A DNA stretch of 64,000 bases from NCBI RefSeq assembly GCF_018860165.1, contig NZ_JAHKNG010000015.1, positions 1 to 64,000 of the forward strand, read 5' to 3'. Position 1 is the stretch's first letter, and every line of letters starts with the position of its first letter. The translations under genes and the position numbers were made by a program. Positions 25,499 through 36,293 of the stretch are shown piece after piece. This DNA comes from Paracoccus marinaquae (GTDB lineage Bacteria; Pseudomonadota; Alphaproteobacteria; Rhodobacterales; Rhodobacteraceae). The notes beneath the pieces are model-generated. The model saw nothing but the letters and a program-made list of their open reading frames with translations, ran no database searches and had not been told where the DNA came from.

Positions 25499-25580
25499 TC
25501 GTCGGACGTGACTGGCCGCTTCGTCCGCATCGGCGACATTCTCGCCCCGCGCAGCGAAAGTCGGCAGAGTAGAACCTTGC

Positions 25581-25611
25581 CGCGATAAACGTATGTCTTT
25601 TCGCGTTTTTT
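25581..25611 (+). terminator. Possible intrinsic terminator after the hypothetical gene
   Basis: CGCGA (25581-25585) pairs with TCGCG (25601-25605), followed by six T. The stem is short (5 bp) with a 15-base loop, so strength is doubtful, but the T run is the best in this part of the window. Confidence 0.4.
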
Positions 25612-25681
25612 ACCTGTCGATGCATGGTTCTCCGGAGAAATCCGACCCGTCAGTACGAAAACCATGATGCGCACCAGAGCC

Positions 25682-26860
25682 TCAGTGCGGCAGGCGCAGA
25701 AAGCAGACGATCTCTCCGGGTTCGCGGGCGCTGTCGCCGGCGGGGCGGATCAGCAGCGCATCCGCCCGCGACATCAGCGACAGGCGGGCCGAATCCTGAT
25801 TGGGAAACGGGGTGATCAGGGGCAGGTCGGGGCCGTCCTGCAGCGTCGCGCGCAGATAGTGCTGCCGCCCGCCCTCGGGTGAAATGGCGACCGCCAGCCG
25901 CGCCTTTTCCGGCGCGGAAACATCCTCAAGTCCCTGCATCTTCCGGATCAAAGGCTGCATGAACAATGTCCCGCAAACCATTGCCGATACGGGGTTCCCC
26001 GGAAGGCCGATTATCGCGCCGGGGCCGAGCCTGCCGGCCAGCAGGGGTTTGCCCGGGCGCATGGCGATCTTGTAGAAGGCGCGCTCCATCCCGAGATCGG
26101 CGGCGACCTTGCCGATCAGGTCATGGTCGCCGACCGAGGCGCCGCCGATGGTCACCACGAGATCGGCACCCCGGGCGGCCTCGAACCCCTCGTGCAGGCT
26201 TGTCTCGGTATCGCGGGCGATGGGCAGGATCTGCGCGATGCCGCCGGCTTCGCGGACCTGAGCGGCGATGGCGAGGTCGTTCGAACTGATGATCTGGCCC
26301 TCGCCGGGGGGCGTTCCGGGCCGCACCAGCTCGTCCCCGCCGGCGAGGATGGCGACGCGGGGCCGGCGGGCGACGGTGACCTCGGGCACGTTCATCGCCG
26401 CAAGAAGGCCGATATCGGCGGGAGAGAGGCGCCGGCCGGGCGCCAGCGTATCGCCGGCCGTGAAATCGCCGCCGCGCCTGCGGATATTCGGGCCGCCCGA
26501 CGGATCGGTGACGGTCAGGACATCCTGCGCGCGGCTGGTGTGTTCCTGCATGATGACGCGGTCATAGCCCGCCGGCACGGCGGCGCCGGTGAAGATGCGG
26601 ATGGCGGTTCCCGGCGCGGCCTCGCCCCGCCAGGGATGGCCGGCGGCGGATTCCCCGATGATCCGCAGCGGCCCGCCCAGATCGTCCGAGCGCAGCGCAT
26701 AGCCGTCCATCGCGGAGGAATCGAAGGGGGGCTGGGTCAACCGGGCGACGGCAGGTTCCAGCAGGACACGGCCGGCCGCCTCGTCCAGCGTGACGGTTTC
26801 GCCCTCGGGGGGGGCGGCCAGTGCCAGCACTCGGCTCAGCGCCTCTTCGACCGATATCAT
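25682..26860 (-). CDS. moeA: Molybdopterin molybdotransferase
   Basis: Inserts molybdate into adenylated molybdopterin in molybdenum cofactor synthesis. 392 residues with [14 protein letters not shown] in domain [20 protein letters not shown], the MPT-binding [12 protein letters not shown] and [11 protein letters not shown]. It overlaps moaC by 4 bases and is the last gene of the trpG-trpD-ung-trpC-moaC-moeA run. Confidence 0.95.
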   Translation of the reverse strand: MISVEEALSRVLALAAPPEGETVTLDEAAGRVLLEPAVARLTQPPFDSSAMDGYALRSDDLGGPLRIIGESAAGHPWRGEAAPGTAIRIFTGAAVPAGYDRVIMQEHTSRAQDVLTVTDPSGGPNIRRRGGDFTAGDTLAPGRRLSPADIGLLAAMNVPEVTVARRPRVAILAGGDELVRPGTPPGEGQIISSNDLAIAAQVREAGGIAQILPIARDTETSLHEGFEAARGADLVVTIGGASVGDHDLIGKVAADLGMERAFYKIAMRPGKPLLAGRLGPGAIIGLPGNPVSAMVCGTLFMQPLIRKMQGLEDVSAPEKARLAVAISPEGGRQHYLRATLQDGPDLPLITPFPNQDSARLSLMSRADALLIRPAGDSAREPGEIVCFLRLPH

Positions 26861-27330
26861 TCGTCTGCCCTGTAGTCGCCGGATTTTCCGCCGCTTTTCG
26901 TCAGCAGCCGGATGCCCTCGATGCGCATGGATTTCTGGGCCGCCTTCAGCATGTCATAGACCGTCAGGCAGGCGGTCGAGACGGCGGTCAGCGCCTCCAT
27001 CTCGACGCCGGTGCGGCCGGTGGTGCGGACGGTGGCGGTGACGCGGATGCCGGGCAGGGCCGGGTCGGGGGTCAGGTCCAGCGCGACCCTGGCGATCGGC
27101 AGCGGATGGCAGAGCGGGATCAGCTCGGATGTGCGCTTGGCGCCCATGATCCCGGCCAGCCGCGCCACGCCCAGAACATCGCCCTTGGCGGCGCCGCCCT
27201 GGGCCAGAGCCAGGGTTTCGGGCGACATGATCACGCAGCCCTCGGCCACGGCTTCGCGCGCGGTCTCGGGCTTGCCCGAGACATCGACCATATGCGCCTG
27301 TCCGGCGCTGTCGAAATGGGTCAGGCTCAT
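26857..27330 (-). CDS. moaC: Cyclic pyranopterin monophosphate synthase
   Basis: Second step of molybdenum cofactor synthesis, forming cPMP. 157 residues; contains [24 protein letters not shown] and the catalytic Lys/Asp block [13 protein letters not shown] followed by KSGGKSGDY. Overlaps trpC upstream (ATGA) and moeA downstream (ATGA), so coupled translation. Confidence 0.96.
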   Translation of the reverse strand: MSLTHFDSAGQAHMVDVSGKPETAREAVAEGCVIMSPETLALAQGGAAKGDVLGVARLAGIMGAKRTSELIPLCHPLPIARVALDLTPDPALPGIRVTATVRTTGRTGVEMEALTAVSTACLTVYDMLKAAQKSMRIEGIRLLTKSGGKSGDYRADE

Positions 27331-28130
27331 GCCGCACCCTGGGTTCTGACATCGAGGATCTGCCGCGTGGCGGCGGTCACATTGGCCTGCCGCATCAGGC
27401 TTTCGCCGATCAGGAAGCGGCGGGCGCCGACCTGCATCATCGCGGCCAGATCGGCGGCGGTGAACAGGCCGCTTTCGCAGACCACCTCCCGGTCGGCCGG
27501 AATGCGGGGCGCCAGCGCGCGGGTCACATCGAGGCTGAGATCGAAGGTCTTGAGATTGCGGTTGTTGATCCCGATCAGCGGTGATCTCAGGCGCAGCGCG
27601 CGGTCAAGTTCGGCGGCGTCATGCACCTCGATCAGCGCATCCATGCCCCAGTGGCGGGCGGCGTCCTCAAGCTCGGCCGCCAGCGCGTCATCGACCGAGG
27701 CCATGATGATCAGGATGCAGTCGGCGCCCCAGGCGCGGGCCTCGGCCACCTGATAGCTGTCGTAAAGGAAATCCTTGCGCAGCACGGGCAGGTCGCAGGC
27801 CGCGCGCGCCCCGGTCAGGAATTCGGGTGCGCCCTGAAAGCTGGGCGCATCGGTCAGCACCGACAGGCAGGCGGCACCGCCGGCCTGATAGGCGCGGGCC
27901 AGCGTGGGCGGGTCGAAATCGGCGCGGATCAGGCCCTTGGACGGGCTGGCCTTCTTGATCTCGGCGATCAGGGCGGCGCCGGTCGCGGCCCTTTCGCGCA
28001 GCGCGCGGGCAAAGCCGCGGGGGGCATCGGCGGCGCGGGCGGCTGTTTCGATATCGGCCAAGGGACGCGCCGCCTTGGCGGCGGCGATCTCGTCCAGCTT
28101 GTAGGCCCTGATCTTGTCGAGAATATCCAT
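27327..28130 (-). CDS. trpC: Indole-3-glycerol phosphate synthase
   Basis: Ring closure of CdRP to indole-3-glycerol phosphate in tryptophan synthesis. 267 residues, monofunctional. Seen: [13 protein letters not shown] (catalytic Lys), [40 protein letters not shown] and [11 protein letters not shown]. 86 bases separate it from ung upstream, the only gap in this operon. Confidence 0.96.
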   Translation of the reverse strand: MDILDKIRAYKLDEIAAAKAARPLADIETAARAADAPRGFARALRERAATGAALIAEIKKASPSKGLIRADFDPPTLARAYQAGGAACLSVLTDAPSFQGAPEFLTGARAACDLPVLRKDFLYDSYQVAEARAWGADCILIIMASVDDALAAELEDAARHWGMDALIEVHDAAELDRALRLRSPLIGINNRNLKTFDLSLDVTRALAPRIPADREVVCESGLFTAADLAAMMQVGARRFLIGESLMRQANVTAATRQILDVRTQGAA

Positions 28131-28216
28131 GGTCCGCTTCTAGCCCTCCGTGGGCGGCGAGGGAAGGGGGCGGTGCCGCCAGCCCTGCCGAGCTCCCCCG
28201 GGGGACCAGCCGGGGA

Positions 28217-28852
28217 TCAGATCCATTCGATGGGGCTGCGGTCCTGCGTGGCCAGCCAGTCGTTGATGCGGCTGAAGGGGCGGCTGCCGAAGAAGCCGCG
28301 CCGCGCCGACAGCGGCGAGGGATGGGCGGTGGCGATCACCAGATCCTGCGGGCGCGGCAGGCCGGCGGCCGCCTTCCGGGCGTGATTGCCCCAGAGCAGG
28401 AAGGCGATGGGACCATGCGATTGCGCCTCGGCGATCGCCTGCCGGGCAAGGCGGTCCCAGCCCCAGCCGGCATGGGTGCCGGCTTTGCCCGGCAAGACCG
28501 ACAGCGAGGTGTTCAGCAGCAGGACGCCCTGCGCGGCCCAGGACGACAGATCGCCGCTGGCGGGGGCCGCACCCAGATCGCCCTGCAATTCGGCAAAGAT
28601 ATTGGCCAGCGAGCGCGGCAGGGCGATGCCGGGGGCGACCGAGAAGGCCAGACCGTTGGCATGGCCGGGCGTGGGGTAGGGATCCTGTCCGAGGATCACG
28701 ACCCTGACCTTTTGGGGCGGGACTGCGGCGAATGCGGCGAAAATCCGGCCGGGGCCGGGCAGCCAGCCGGGCGCGGCCTCCAGTCGGGCGCGGATCGGCG
28801 GCCAGTCGGTGCGGAAGAAGGGCAGATGCGCCCAGGCCGGGGGCGGGGTCAC
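28217..28852 (-). CDS. ung: Uracil-DNA glycosylase
   Basis: Family 1 UDG that excises uracil from DNA. 211 residues; water-activating loop [15 protein letters not shown] (Asp57), [24 protein letters not shown] and the minor-groove loop [10 protein letters not shown]. It overlaps trpD by 4 bases (ATGA), so a repair gene is translationally coupled within the tryptophan operon. Confidence 0.95.
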   Translation of the reverse strand: MTPPPAWAHLPFFRTDWPPIRARLEAAPGWLPGPGRIFAAFAAVPPQKVRVVILGQDPYPTPGHANGLAFSVAPGIALPRSLANIFAELQGDLGAAPASGDLSSWAAQGVLLLNTSLSVLPGKAGTHAGWGWDRLARQAIAEAQSHGPIAFLLWGNHARKAAAGLPRPQDLVIATAHPSPLSARRGFFGSRPFSRINDWLATQDRSPIEWI

Positions 28853-29877
28853 GCCTGCGCTTCGGGCGGGCCGGTCACCTCGGCCAGTTGCGTCAGCCGC
28901 GCCCGGGCGGCACCGCTGTCGATGGACTGGGCGGCGATGGCCGCCCCCTCATGCAGATCGGCCGCCTTGCCGGCGATCAGCAGCGCCGCGGCGGCATTCA
29001 GCAGGACGGCATCGCGATAGGCGCCCGGCTGGCCGTCCAGCAGCGCGCGGAAGGCGGCGGCGTTCCGCGCGGGTTCGCCGCCGATGATGTCCTCGAAGGG
29101 ATGGCGCGGCAGGCCGGCATCCTCGGGGGTCACGGTGAACTCGCTGATCGTGCCGTCCTGCAGCGCGGCGACGCGGGTTTCGCCGGCGATGCTGATCTCG
29201 TCGGTGCCGTCGCTGCCATGGACCAGCCAGGCCGCGTCGGATCCCAGATCCTGCAGCACCTCGGCCATCGGGCGGATCCAGTCGGCCGAGAAGGCGCCGG
29301 TCAACTGGCGCCGCACCGAGGCGGGGTTGGTCAGCGGGCCCAGCAGGTTGAAGACGGTGCGCGTGCCCAGCTCGGCCCGCGGCGGGCCGACATGGCGCAT
29401 GGCCGGATGGTGCATCGGCGCCATCATGAAGCAGATGCCGGCGCGGTCCAGCGCCTGCTGCGCCACCGCCGGGCCGCCCATGACGTTGATGCCCGTCTGG
29501 GTCAGCGCATCGGCGGCCCCCGATTTCGAGCTGAGGTTGCGGTTGCCGTGCTTGGCCACCGGCACGCCCGCGCCCGCCACCACGAAGGCAGTCGCGGTCG
29601 AGATGTTCAGCGTGCCCTTGCCGTCGCCGCCGGTGCCGACGATGTCCATCGCCCCTTCGGGGGCGTGGACGCGGTTCATCCGCGCCCGCATGGCGCGCGC
29701 CGCGGCGGCGATCTCGTCCACGGTCTCGCCGCGCACCCGCAGCGCCATCAGCAGCCCGCCGATCTGCGCCGGCGTCGCCGCCCCGTCGAACAGGGCCGAA
29801 AAGGCCGCCTCGGCCTCGGGGCCGGTCAGCGGCCGGCTGGCGGCGATGCCGATCAGCGGGCGGATATCGGTGCTCAT
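28849..29877 (-). CDS. trpD: Anthranilate phosphoribosyltransferase
   Basis: Joins anthranilate to PRPP. 342 residues; PRPP loop [34 protein letters not shown], and [19 protein letters not shown]. 4-base overlaps with trpG upstream and ung downstream. Confidence 0.96.
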   Translation of the reverse strand: MSTDIRPLIGIAASRPLTGPEAEAAFSALFDGAATPAQIGGLLMALRVRGETVDEIAAAARAMRARMNRVHAPEGAMDIVGTGGDGKGTLNISTATAFVVAGAGVPVAKHGNRNLSSKSGAADALTQTGINVMGGPAVAQQALDRAGICFMMAPMHHPAMRHVGPPRAELGTRTVFNLLGPLTNPASVRRQLTGAFSADWIRPMAEVLQDLGSDAAWLVHGSDGTDEISIAGETRVAALQDGTISEFTVTPEDAGLPRHPFEDIIGGEPARNAAAFRALLDGQPGAYRDAVLLNAAAALLIAGKAADLHEGAAIAAQSIDSGAARARLTQLAEVTGPPEAQA

Positions 29878-30464
29878 GCGGCGGCTTCGTCCTTGCGGCA
29901 GCGGGCGAGGAAATTGCCGATCATCTCGTGGCCATGTTCCGAGGCGATCGATTCGGGATGAAACTGGACGCCCTCGACCGGCAGCGCCTCGTGCAGCAGC
30001 CCCATGATCGTGCCGTCATCCGAGGTCGCGGTGACGCGCAGGCAGTTGGGCAGGCTTTCCGGCTCGACCGTCAGCGAGTGATAGCGCGTGGCCTTCAGGG
30101 GCGAGGGCAGGCCGGCGAAGATGCCGGTGCCGTCATGGCTGATCGCATCCACCTTGCCGTGCAGGATCCGGTTGGCGCGCACGACCCTGCCGCCGAAGGC
30201 CTCGCCGATCGCCTGATGGCCGAGGCAGACGCCCAGCAGCGGGATCCCGCGCTCGGCGGCGGCGCGGATCAGGTCGAGGCAGATCCCCGCCTGCGCCGGA
30301 TCGCAGGGACCGGGAGAGATCACGATGCCGTCAGGCGAGAGCGCCAGCGCCTCCTCGACGGTGATCTTGTCGTTGCGATGCACCACCACCTCGGCCCCGG
30401 CCTCGCCCAGATAATGCACGAGGTTCCAGGTAAAGCTGTCATAGTTGTCGATCAGAAGGATCAT
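29874..30464 (-). CDS. trpG: Anthranilate synthase component II (glutamine amidotransferase)
   Basis: Supplies ammonia from glutamine to TrpE. 196 residues from ATG 30464; the long open frame upstream of that is a shadow of the opposite-strand gene. Class I amidotransferase triad: Cys80 in [15 protein letters not shown], His169 and Glu171 in VQFHPESI. First gene of the trpG-trpD-ung-trpC operon; its partner trpE is 4 kb away on the other strand. Confidence 0.96.
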   Translation of the reverse strand: MILLIDNYDSFTWNLVHYLGEAGAEVVVHRNDKITVEEALALSPDGIVISPGPCDPAQAGICLDLIRAAAERGIPLLGVCLGHQAIGEAFGGRVVRANRILHGKVDAISHDGTGIFAGLPSPLKATRYHSLTVEPESLPNCLRVTATSDDGTIMGLLHEALPVEGVQFHPESIASEHGHEMIGNFLARCRKDEAAA

Positions 30465-30569
30465 CGCGGAGGCCTTGGCTTGGGGGCGGTTCCCCCCCGG
30501 AAACGGGTCCGCTATAGATGGGCCAAAGCGCGCCGGGGGGTCAAGCCCGGCCGGGGAAAGAAGAGGCGC

Positions 30570-31511
30570 ATGGCACGCAGTTTCTGGACAGGTTTGGGGC
30601 ATGGCGCGGCACTGGGTGGCGGGCTTCTGGTGCTGATGTCGCTGGTCTGGCCGCTGCCGGAACCGGAACCGCCTGCGCTGCCGGGCGAGGCGGTGGTGCC
30701 CGGCAGCGTTGACCCGGGCGCGCCTTCGCCCGACGACTCGCCCATGGCTGCAATGCCGGATGACCAGCCCGCCGCAGCGGCAGAGGCGCCGGTTCCGGCC
30801 GCACCGGACATGCCCGAGGTGGAAACGGCCGCCCCGGCGGATGAGGCGCCCGCCGTCGAAAGCCCCGCAGCGGAGCCTGGGACGGAATCCGCCGCCGCCG
30901 GGGCGGGGCAGGACCTGCCTTCCGTCGAGGCGGCCGCGCCGGTGACGCGGCCCGAGGGCGCGCGCCCCGAGGCCGAGGCGGTCGGTCTGCCGGTGGGATC
31001 GGAATTCGGGCGTGGCGGCGATGTCGTGCCGCGCCTGCCAACGCCGCTGACGGTGCCCTCGGCGCGGCTGGACCAAAGCGACGCGCCGGCGGTGCGCGCC
31101 CCGGCGGCTGAGCCCGCCCCGGTCACCGTGACCGGCAGCAATGCCCGCCCCGAAACGCCGCAGGACCGGTCGGCGCCGCAATCGCCCGCCGTCGGCGAGG
31201 CAACACCGCAGATCACGCGCCCCGACAGGCTGGATCTTCCGGTGCTGGGACTGGCGCCGGCACTGGGACCGTCGGACCAGCGCGACCGGGTGCCCGGGCC
31301 GTTGCCGGTCGCCGCGCCGCCGGACCAGCGCCTGCCGCAGGCCAAACCGGAGGAACCGGCCACCGCCGCCGGCACCGCGCAGGCGGCGACCACGCCGGCC
31401 CCGTCCGTGCCGGTGTCCGTGCCCGCGCCCACACCGGCCATGCCCACACCCGCGCTGGACCTGTCCCTGCCCCCGGATCTGTCCGATCTGCGCAGTCTGG
31501 AGCGTAACTGA
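30570..31511 (+). CDS. Pro/Ala-rich membrane-anchored protein of unknown function
   Basis: 313 residues. An N-terminal hydrophobic segment (about 5-27, [20 protein letters not shown]) is followed by about 285 residues of low-complexity Pro/Ala/Glu sequence with no clear globular domain. The start resembles the N-terminal part of divergent polysaccharide deacetylases of Rhodobacteraceae, and the block [11 protein letters not shown] is also reminiscent, but the deacetylase domain is absent; the frame closes cleanly 1 base before the next gene. Could be a truncated deacetylase or a periplasm-spanning linker protein. Divergent from trpG. Confidence 0.6.
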   Translation: MARSFWTGLGHGAALGGGLLVLMSLVWPLPEPEPPALPGEAVVPGSVDPGAPSPDDSPMAAMPDDQPAAAAEAPVPAAPDMPEVETAAPADEAPAVESPAAEPGTESAAAGAGQDLPSVEAAAPVTRPEGARPEAEAVGLPVGSEFGRGGDVVPRLPTPLTVPSARLDQSDAPAVRAPAAEPAPVTVTGSNARPETPQDRSAPQSPAVGEATPQITRPDRLDLPVLGLAPALGPSDQRDRVPGPLPVAAPPDQRLPQAKPEEPATAAGTAQAATTPAPSVPVSVPAPTPAMPTPALDLSLPPDLSDLRSLERN

Positions 31512-31512
31512 C

Positions 31513-32688
31513 ATGGCCCATCTGAATCCGGCGCTGCTGGCCACCTTCCCGCCGCCGGTGATGGAGGCGCGGCGCTGGCTGCAGGATGTCAGCTTTCCCC
31601 CCGACCGTCCGCTGATCAATGTCAGCCAGGCCGCGCCGGTCGATCCGCCCCCCGAAGCCCTGCGCCAGGCCATCGCCGAAGCCGCGCTGAGCCGGCCCGA
31701 GGCGCATCTCTATGGTCCGGTGCTGGGCAATCCCGATCTGCGCGAGGCGGTTGCGGCCGCGTTCTCGGCCGCTTACGGCGGGCCGGTCGGGGCGGGGCAG
31801 GTGGCGATCACGCAGGGCTGCAACCAGGCCTTCTGCACGGCGATCTCGACGCTGGCCGCGCCGGGGGACGAGGTGATCCTGCCGACGCCGTGGTATTTCA
31901 ATCACAAGATGTGGCTGGACATGCAGGGCCTGATCACGCGGGTCCTACCCTGCGGCGCCGACCTGCTGCCTGACCCCGGCCGGGCCGAGGCGCTGGTCGG
32001 TCCCCGGACCCGCGCCATCGTGCTGGTGACGCCGAACAACCCCTCGGGCGCCGAATATCCCGCCGGGCTTGTCGGTGCCTTCTTCGATCTGGCACGGCGT
32101 CACGGGATCGCACTGATCCTTGACGAGACCTATCGCGACTTCGACAGCCGCGCGGGCGCGCCCCATGATCTGCTGACTCGGCCCGGATGGGACGAGACGC
32201 TGATCCAGCTTTATTCCTTTTCCAAGGCCTATCGCCTGACCGGACACCGGGTCGGGGCGATGATTGCCGCCGGGGCGCGGTTGGCGCAGGCCGAGAAGTT
32301 CCTCGACACCGTGGCCATCTCGACCTCGCAGCTGGGCCAGATCGGCGCGCTCTGGGGGATGCGGCATCTGCGCGACTGGCTGGCCGGCGAACGCGCTCAA
32401 ATCCTTGCGCGATGCGCGGCGACCCGGCGGGCGCTGGCGGCGGTGCCCGGCTGGCAGCTGAAAACTGCGGGCGCCTATTTCGCCTGGATCGCCCATCCCT
32501 TCGCCGAAAGCTCGGCCGATCTGGCGCTGCGGCTGGTGCGCGAGGCCGGCATCCTCGCGCTGCCCGGAACCATGTTCACGCCCCCGGACGATCCCGTCGG
32601 CAGGGGTCATTTCCGGCTGGCCTTCGCCAATGTCGATTCGGACGGAATCGTACAACTGGCCGAGAGGCTGCGCCGGTTCCGTCCCTGA
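31513..32688 (+). CDS. Class I/II PLP-dependent aminotransferase
   Basis: 391 residues, fold type I. Substrate-side [15 protein letters not shown], cofactor residues [10 protein letters not shown] and ILDETYRDF, and the PLP Lys in [16 protein letters not shown]. Substrate is not evident; the neighbouring tryptophan genes make an aromatic or keto-acid role possible but unproven. It starts one base after the preceding stop, so both genes probably share a transcript. Confidence 0.88.
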   Translation: MAHLNPALLATFPPPVMEARRWLQDVSFPPDRPLINVSQAAPVDPPPEALRQAIAEAALSRPEAHLYGPVLGNPDLREAVAAAFSAAYGGPVGAGQVAITQGCNQAFCTAISTLAAPGDEVILPTPWYFNHKMWLDMQGLITRVLPCGADLLPDPGRAEALVGPRTRAIVLVTPNNPSGAEYPAGLVGAFFDLARRHGIALILDETYRDFDSRAGAPHDLLTRPGWDETLIQLYSFSKAYRLTGHRVGAMIAAGARLAQAEKFLDTVAISTSQLGQIGALWGMRHLRDWLAGERAQILARCAATRRALAAVPGWQLKTAGAYFAWIAHPFAESSADLALRLVREAGILALPGTMFTPPDDPVGRGHFRLAFANVDSDGIVQLAERLRRFRP

Positions 32689-32754
32689 AGGCTTGTCGCG
32701 GCCCCGCGCCCGTCCTAAAGACGGCGCGAAGACGACCCCAAGGAAGGCCGCGGC

Positions 32755-34719
32755 ATGAAGAACCTGCGTACGCAAGGAAAATCGACCATCGTCTGGATCC
32801 TGATGGGTCTTCTCATTCTGGGGTTGGGCGGCTTCGGCGTGACCAGCTTTTCGGGCGGCTCGGCCGAGATCGGCTCGGTCGGCGAGACCAAGGTGACGGC
32901 GGATCAGTATTACCGCGCCATGGTCCGCCAGATGAATGCCTATCGCAGCCAGACCGGCCAGCCGGTCAGCATGGCGCAGGCGCAGGCGGTGGGCCTGCCG
33001 CAGGCCGTGCAGGCGCAGCTTTTCACCGGTGCCGCGCTGGAGGAACAGGCGCGGCGTCTGGGCGTCTCGGTCGGGGATGACCGGGTCGGGCAGGCGATTC
33101 TGAACAGCGAGGTCTTTCAGGGTCCGAATGGCAGTTTCGACCGCACCGCCTATGCCCAGATCCTGAACCGCGAGGGCCTGTCCGAGGCCGAGTTCGAGGC
33201 CGAGGTCCGCAAGGACGAGGCGCGGCTGCTGATTCAGGCCGCCGTCACCGGCGGTGTCGTCGCCCCCGACGCGATGGTCGAGCAAAGCGCCCAGTGGCTG
33301 CTGGAGACCCGCGATATCGCCTGGCACGAACTGACCGAAGACCAGTTGCCCGCCCCCGTGGCCGATCCCGACGAGGCGACGCTGACGGCCTGGCATCAGG
33401 CCAATGCCGACCGGTTCACCGCCCCCGAGATCCGCAAGCTGACCTATGTCTGGCTGACGCCCGAGATGCTGGCCGAAGAGGTGCAGCTGGACGAGGATGC
33501 GCTGCGCGCCGTCTATGACCAGAATATCGACCAGTACCGGCAGCCCGAACGGCGACTGGTCAGCCGGCTGGTCTTCCCGACCCCCGAAGCGGCGGCCGAG
33601 GCGAAGGCGAAGATCGACGCCGGCGAAGAACCGTTCGAGACCTTCGTGCTGCAGCGCGGGCTGACGCTTGAGGATGTCGATCTGGGCGAGATGACCCGCG
33701 AGGAGCTTGGCGCCGCCGGCGCGGCGATCTTCGCACTGAGCCAGCCGGAAGTCGTCGGACCGATCGAAACCGATCTCGGGGCAGCACTTTTTGCCATGAA
33801 CGGGATACTCGATCCGGTCGAGGTCAGCTTCGAGGAGGCTCGCGACGATCTGCGCGCCGAGGCGGCGGCGGATCGCGCCACCCGGATGATCGAGGACCGC
33901 ATGGCGGATTTCGAGGATCTGCTTGCGGGCGGGGCGACGCTGGAAGAGGTGGCCGAGGAAACCGCGATGCAACTGGGCCAGATCGACTGGCCAAGCGACG
34001 GGAACCGGCCCGAGGGTGGCGTCGCCGGCTATCCGGCCTTCCGCGACGCGGCGGCCGCGGTGACCGCCTCGGACTTTCCGGAACTGTTCCTGCTGGATGA
34101 CGGCGGCGTCTTCGCCCTGCGCCTTGACGAGATCGTGCCGCCGGCGCTGATCGCCTTCGACGAGGTCCGTGACCGGGTGGCCGAGGACTGGCATCAGGCC
34201 GAGGTCCGGCGCCAGCTGCTGGCGATGGCGGAAGAGGAAAAGGTCGAGGCCACCGCAGCGGCGGCCCCGCCGCCCGAGGCGATGCCGCCGGCCGATGCCG
34301 CCTCGCGCGTTGCCACGCCCGAGATCCCCGCCGAGGCCGGGCCGGACGCCGTCACCGAGCCGCAGCCGACCCCCGAGACCCTGCCCGCGCCCTGGACCAT
34401 CGAGACCGGCCTGCGCCGCGATGGCTGGATCGACGGGGTGCCCGTGGATCTGGTCCAGCGCGCGTTCACCATCGCCCAGCCCGGCGAGATCGAGATCGTC
34501 GATGCCGAGGGGCGGGTCTTCCTGCTGCGCCTCGACGCCGTTCACGCGGCCGATCTTCAGGACGAGGAGGCGCTGCGGGTGATCGACATCATCGGCCAGC
34601 GCCTTGGCCAGGCGCTGCAGGCCGATCTGTTCGACTATTACGCCCGCGCCGCCCAGATCGAGGGCGGGCTGCAACTGAACCAGTCGGCGATCAACGCCAT
34701 CAATGCGCAGGTCCAGTAG
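32755..34719 (+). CDS. PpiD/SurA-type peptidyl-prolyl isomerase, membrane anchored
   Basis: 654 residues. One N-terminal membrane anchor (about 13-33, IVWILMGLLILGLGGFGVTS) places the rest in the periplasm. A SurA-like N-terminal chaperone region (about 40-160), a parvulin-type domain around 225-370 and a second C-terminal arm follow, with an Ala/Pro-rich linker near 500-545. Assists folding of exported proteins, as PpiD does at the Sec translocon. trpE starts 2 bases after the stop, an arrangement that recurs in Rhodobacteraceae. Confidence 0.88.
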   Translation: MKNLRTQGKSTIVWILMGLLILGLGGFGVTSFSGGSAEIGSVGETKVTADQYYRAMVRQMNAYRSQTGQPVSMAQAQAVGLPQAVQAQLFTGAALEEQARRLGVSVGDDRVGQAILNSEVFQGPNGSFDRTAYAQILNREGLSEAEFEAEVRKDEARLLIQAAVTGGVVAPDAMVEQSAQWLLETRDIAWHELTEDQLPAPVADPDEATLTAWHQANADRFTAPEIRKLTYVWLTPEMLAEEVQLDEDALRAVYDQNIDQYRQPERRLVSRLVFPTPEAAAEAKAKIDAGEEPFETFVLQRGLTLEDVDLGEMTREELGAAGAAIFALSQPEVVGPIETDLGAALFAMNGILDPVEVSFEEARDDLRAEAAADRATRMIEDRMADFEDLLAGGATLEEVAEETAMQLGQIDWPSDGNRPEGGVAGYPAFRDAAAAVTASDFPELFLLDDGGVFALRLDEIVPPALIAFDEVRDRVAEDWHQAEVRRQLLAMAEEEKVEATAAAAPPPEAMPPADAASRVATPEIPAEAGPDAVTEPQPTPETLPAPWTIETGLRRDGWIDGVPVDLVQRAFTIAQPGEIEIVDAEGRVFLLRLDAVHAADLQDEEALRVIDIIGQRLGQALQADLFDYYARAAQIEGGLQLNQSAINAINAQVQ

Positions 34720-34721
34720 TG

Positions 34722-36227
34722 ATGGATCTGACCCCCGATTTCCCGGCCTTCGAGACCGCGTGGAAGGCCGGGCAGAACCAGCTTGTGACGATCCGTCTGG
34801 CCGCCGATCTGGATACGCCGGTCAGCCTGATGCTGAAGCTGGCCGAGGCCGCGCCGATGTCCTTCATGCTGGAATCGGTGACCGGGGGCGAGGTGCGCGG
34901 CCGCTATTCCATCGTCGGCATGAAGCCCGACCTGATCTGGGACTGCCGTGACGGCCGCGCCCGGATCAACCGGCAGGCGCGGTTCTCGGACGAGTTCGCA
35001 CCCGAGGACGGGCCGGCGCTGGACAGCCTGCGGGCGCTGATCGCGGAAAGCCGGATCGAGGCCATGCCCGAGGGCGTCCCCCCCGTTGCCGCCGGCCTCT
35101 TCGGCTATCTGGGCTATGACATGATCCGGCTGGTCGAACATCTGCCCGATGTGAACCCCGACCCGCTGGACCTGCCCGATGCGATGCTGATGCGGCCCTC
35201 GGTCGTCGCCGTGCTGGACGGAGTCAAGGGCGAGGTGACGCTGTGCGCGCCGGCCTGGCACGACGGATCCGACAATGCCCGCGCCGCCTATAGCCGCGCC
35301 GCAGAACGGGTCATGGACGCGCTGCGCTCGCTGGACCGGCAGCCATCCGAGCCGCGCGCCCTCGGCCATGATGCCGCCGTGGGCGAGCCGGTGTCGAACT
35401 TCACCCGGCCCGGCTATCTGGCCGCGGTCGAGCGCGCCAAGGATTATATCCGCGCGGGCGACATCTTCCAGGTCGTGCCCTCGCAGCGCTGGCGGATGGA
35501 TTTTCCGCTGCCGCCCTTCGCGCTCTATCGGTCGCTGCGCCGCACCAACCCGTCGCCCTTCATGTTCTTCCTGAACATGGGCGGTTTCCAGATCGTCGGC
35601 GCCAGCCCCGAGATCCTCGTGCGGCTGCGCGACGGCGAGGTGACCGTCCGTCCGATCGCCGGCACCCGTCCGCGCGGCGCCGACGAGGCCGAGGACCGGG
35701 CGCTTGAGGCCGATCTGCTGTCCGATCAGAAGGAACTGGCCGAACATCTGATGCTGCTGGATCTGGGCCGCAACGATGTCGGCCGGGTGGCGAGGACCGG
35801 CACCGTGCGCCCGACCGAGCAATTCACCATCGAGCGTTACAGCCATGTCATGCATATCGTCTCGAACGTGGTGGGCGAGTTGCGCGAGGGCGAGGATGCC
35901 CTGTCGGCGCTGCTGGCCGGGCTGCCGGCCGGCACCGTCTCGGGCGCGCCGAAGGTCCGGGCGATGGAGATCATCGACGAACTGGAGCCCGAGAAGCGCG
36001 GTGTCTATGCCGGCGCGGTCGGCTATTTCGCCGCCAATGGCGAGATGGACATGTGCATCGCCCTGCGCACCGGGGTGGTGAAGGATGGCGCGCTGTATAT
36101 CCAGGCGGGCGGCGGGGTGGTCTATGACAGCGACCCCGAGGCCGAGTTCGAGGAAACCGTGAACAAGAGCCGCGCCCTGCAGCGTGCGGCCGAAGGTGCG
36201 GCCAGATTCGTGCGCGGCAACGGCTGA
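34722..36227 (+). CDS. trpE: Anthranilate synthase component I
   Basis: Makes anthranilate from chorismate with ammonia from TrpG. 501 residues; N-terminal feedback-site region with LESVTGG (about 45-51, tryptophan-binding LLES-type motif), and the chorismate domain with GDIFQVVPSQRW, GASPEILVRL, PIAGTRPRGAD, DLGRNDVGRV, AGTVSGAPKVRAMEII and YAGAVGYF. A GTG at 34719 is in frame directly before ATG 34722; ATG is preferred. A strong GC hairpin follows 9 bases after the stop. Confidence 0.95.
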   Translation: MDLTPDFPAFETAWKAGQNQLVTIRLAADLDTPVSLMLKLAEAAPMSFMLESVTGGEVRGRYSIVGMKPDLIWDCRDGRARINRQARFSDEFAPEDGPALDSLRALIAESRIEAMPEGVPPVAAGLFGYLGYDMIRLVEHLPDVNPDPLDLPDAMLMRPSVVAVLDGVKGEVTLCAPAWHDGSDNARAAYSRAAERVMDALRSLDRQPSEPRALGHDAAVGEPVSNFTRPGYLAAVERAKDYIRAGDIFQVVPSQRWRMDFPLPPFALYRSLRRTNPSPFMFFLNMGGFQIVGASPEILVRLRDGEVTVRPIAGTRPRGADEAEDRALEADLLSDQKELAEHLMLLDLGRNDVGRVARTGTVRPTEQFTIERYSHVMHIVSNVVGELREGEDALSALLAGLPAGTVSGAPKVRAMEIIDELEPEKRGVYAGAVGYFAANGEMDMCIALRTGVVKDGALYIQAGGGVVYDSDPEAEFEETVNKSRALQRAAEGAARFVRGNG

Positions 36228-36236
36228 AACGCGAAA

Positions 36237-36259
36237 GCGGCCCCCGCGAGGGGGGCCGC
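36237..36259. terminator. GC-rich bidirectional terminator between trpE and the PRC-barrel gene
   Basis: GCGGCCCCC (36237-36245) and GGGGGCCGC (36251-36259) form a 9-bp stem with a 5-base loop between two convergent genes. No T tract on the plus side; CTTTCGC on the minus side is a weak one. Confidence 0.65.
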
Positions 36260-36293
36260 CGGCAGATCATCGGACGGGACGGGATTGCCGGTG

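Noticed and set aside
31945..34674. 909-codon minus-strand frame opposite ppiD and the aminotransferase
   Set aside because: No recognisable domains; an effect of GC-rich codon bias in the plus-strand genes.
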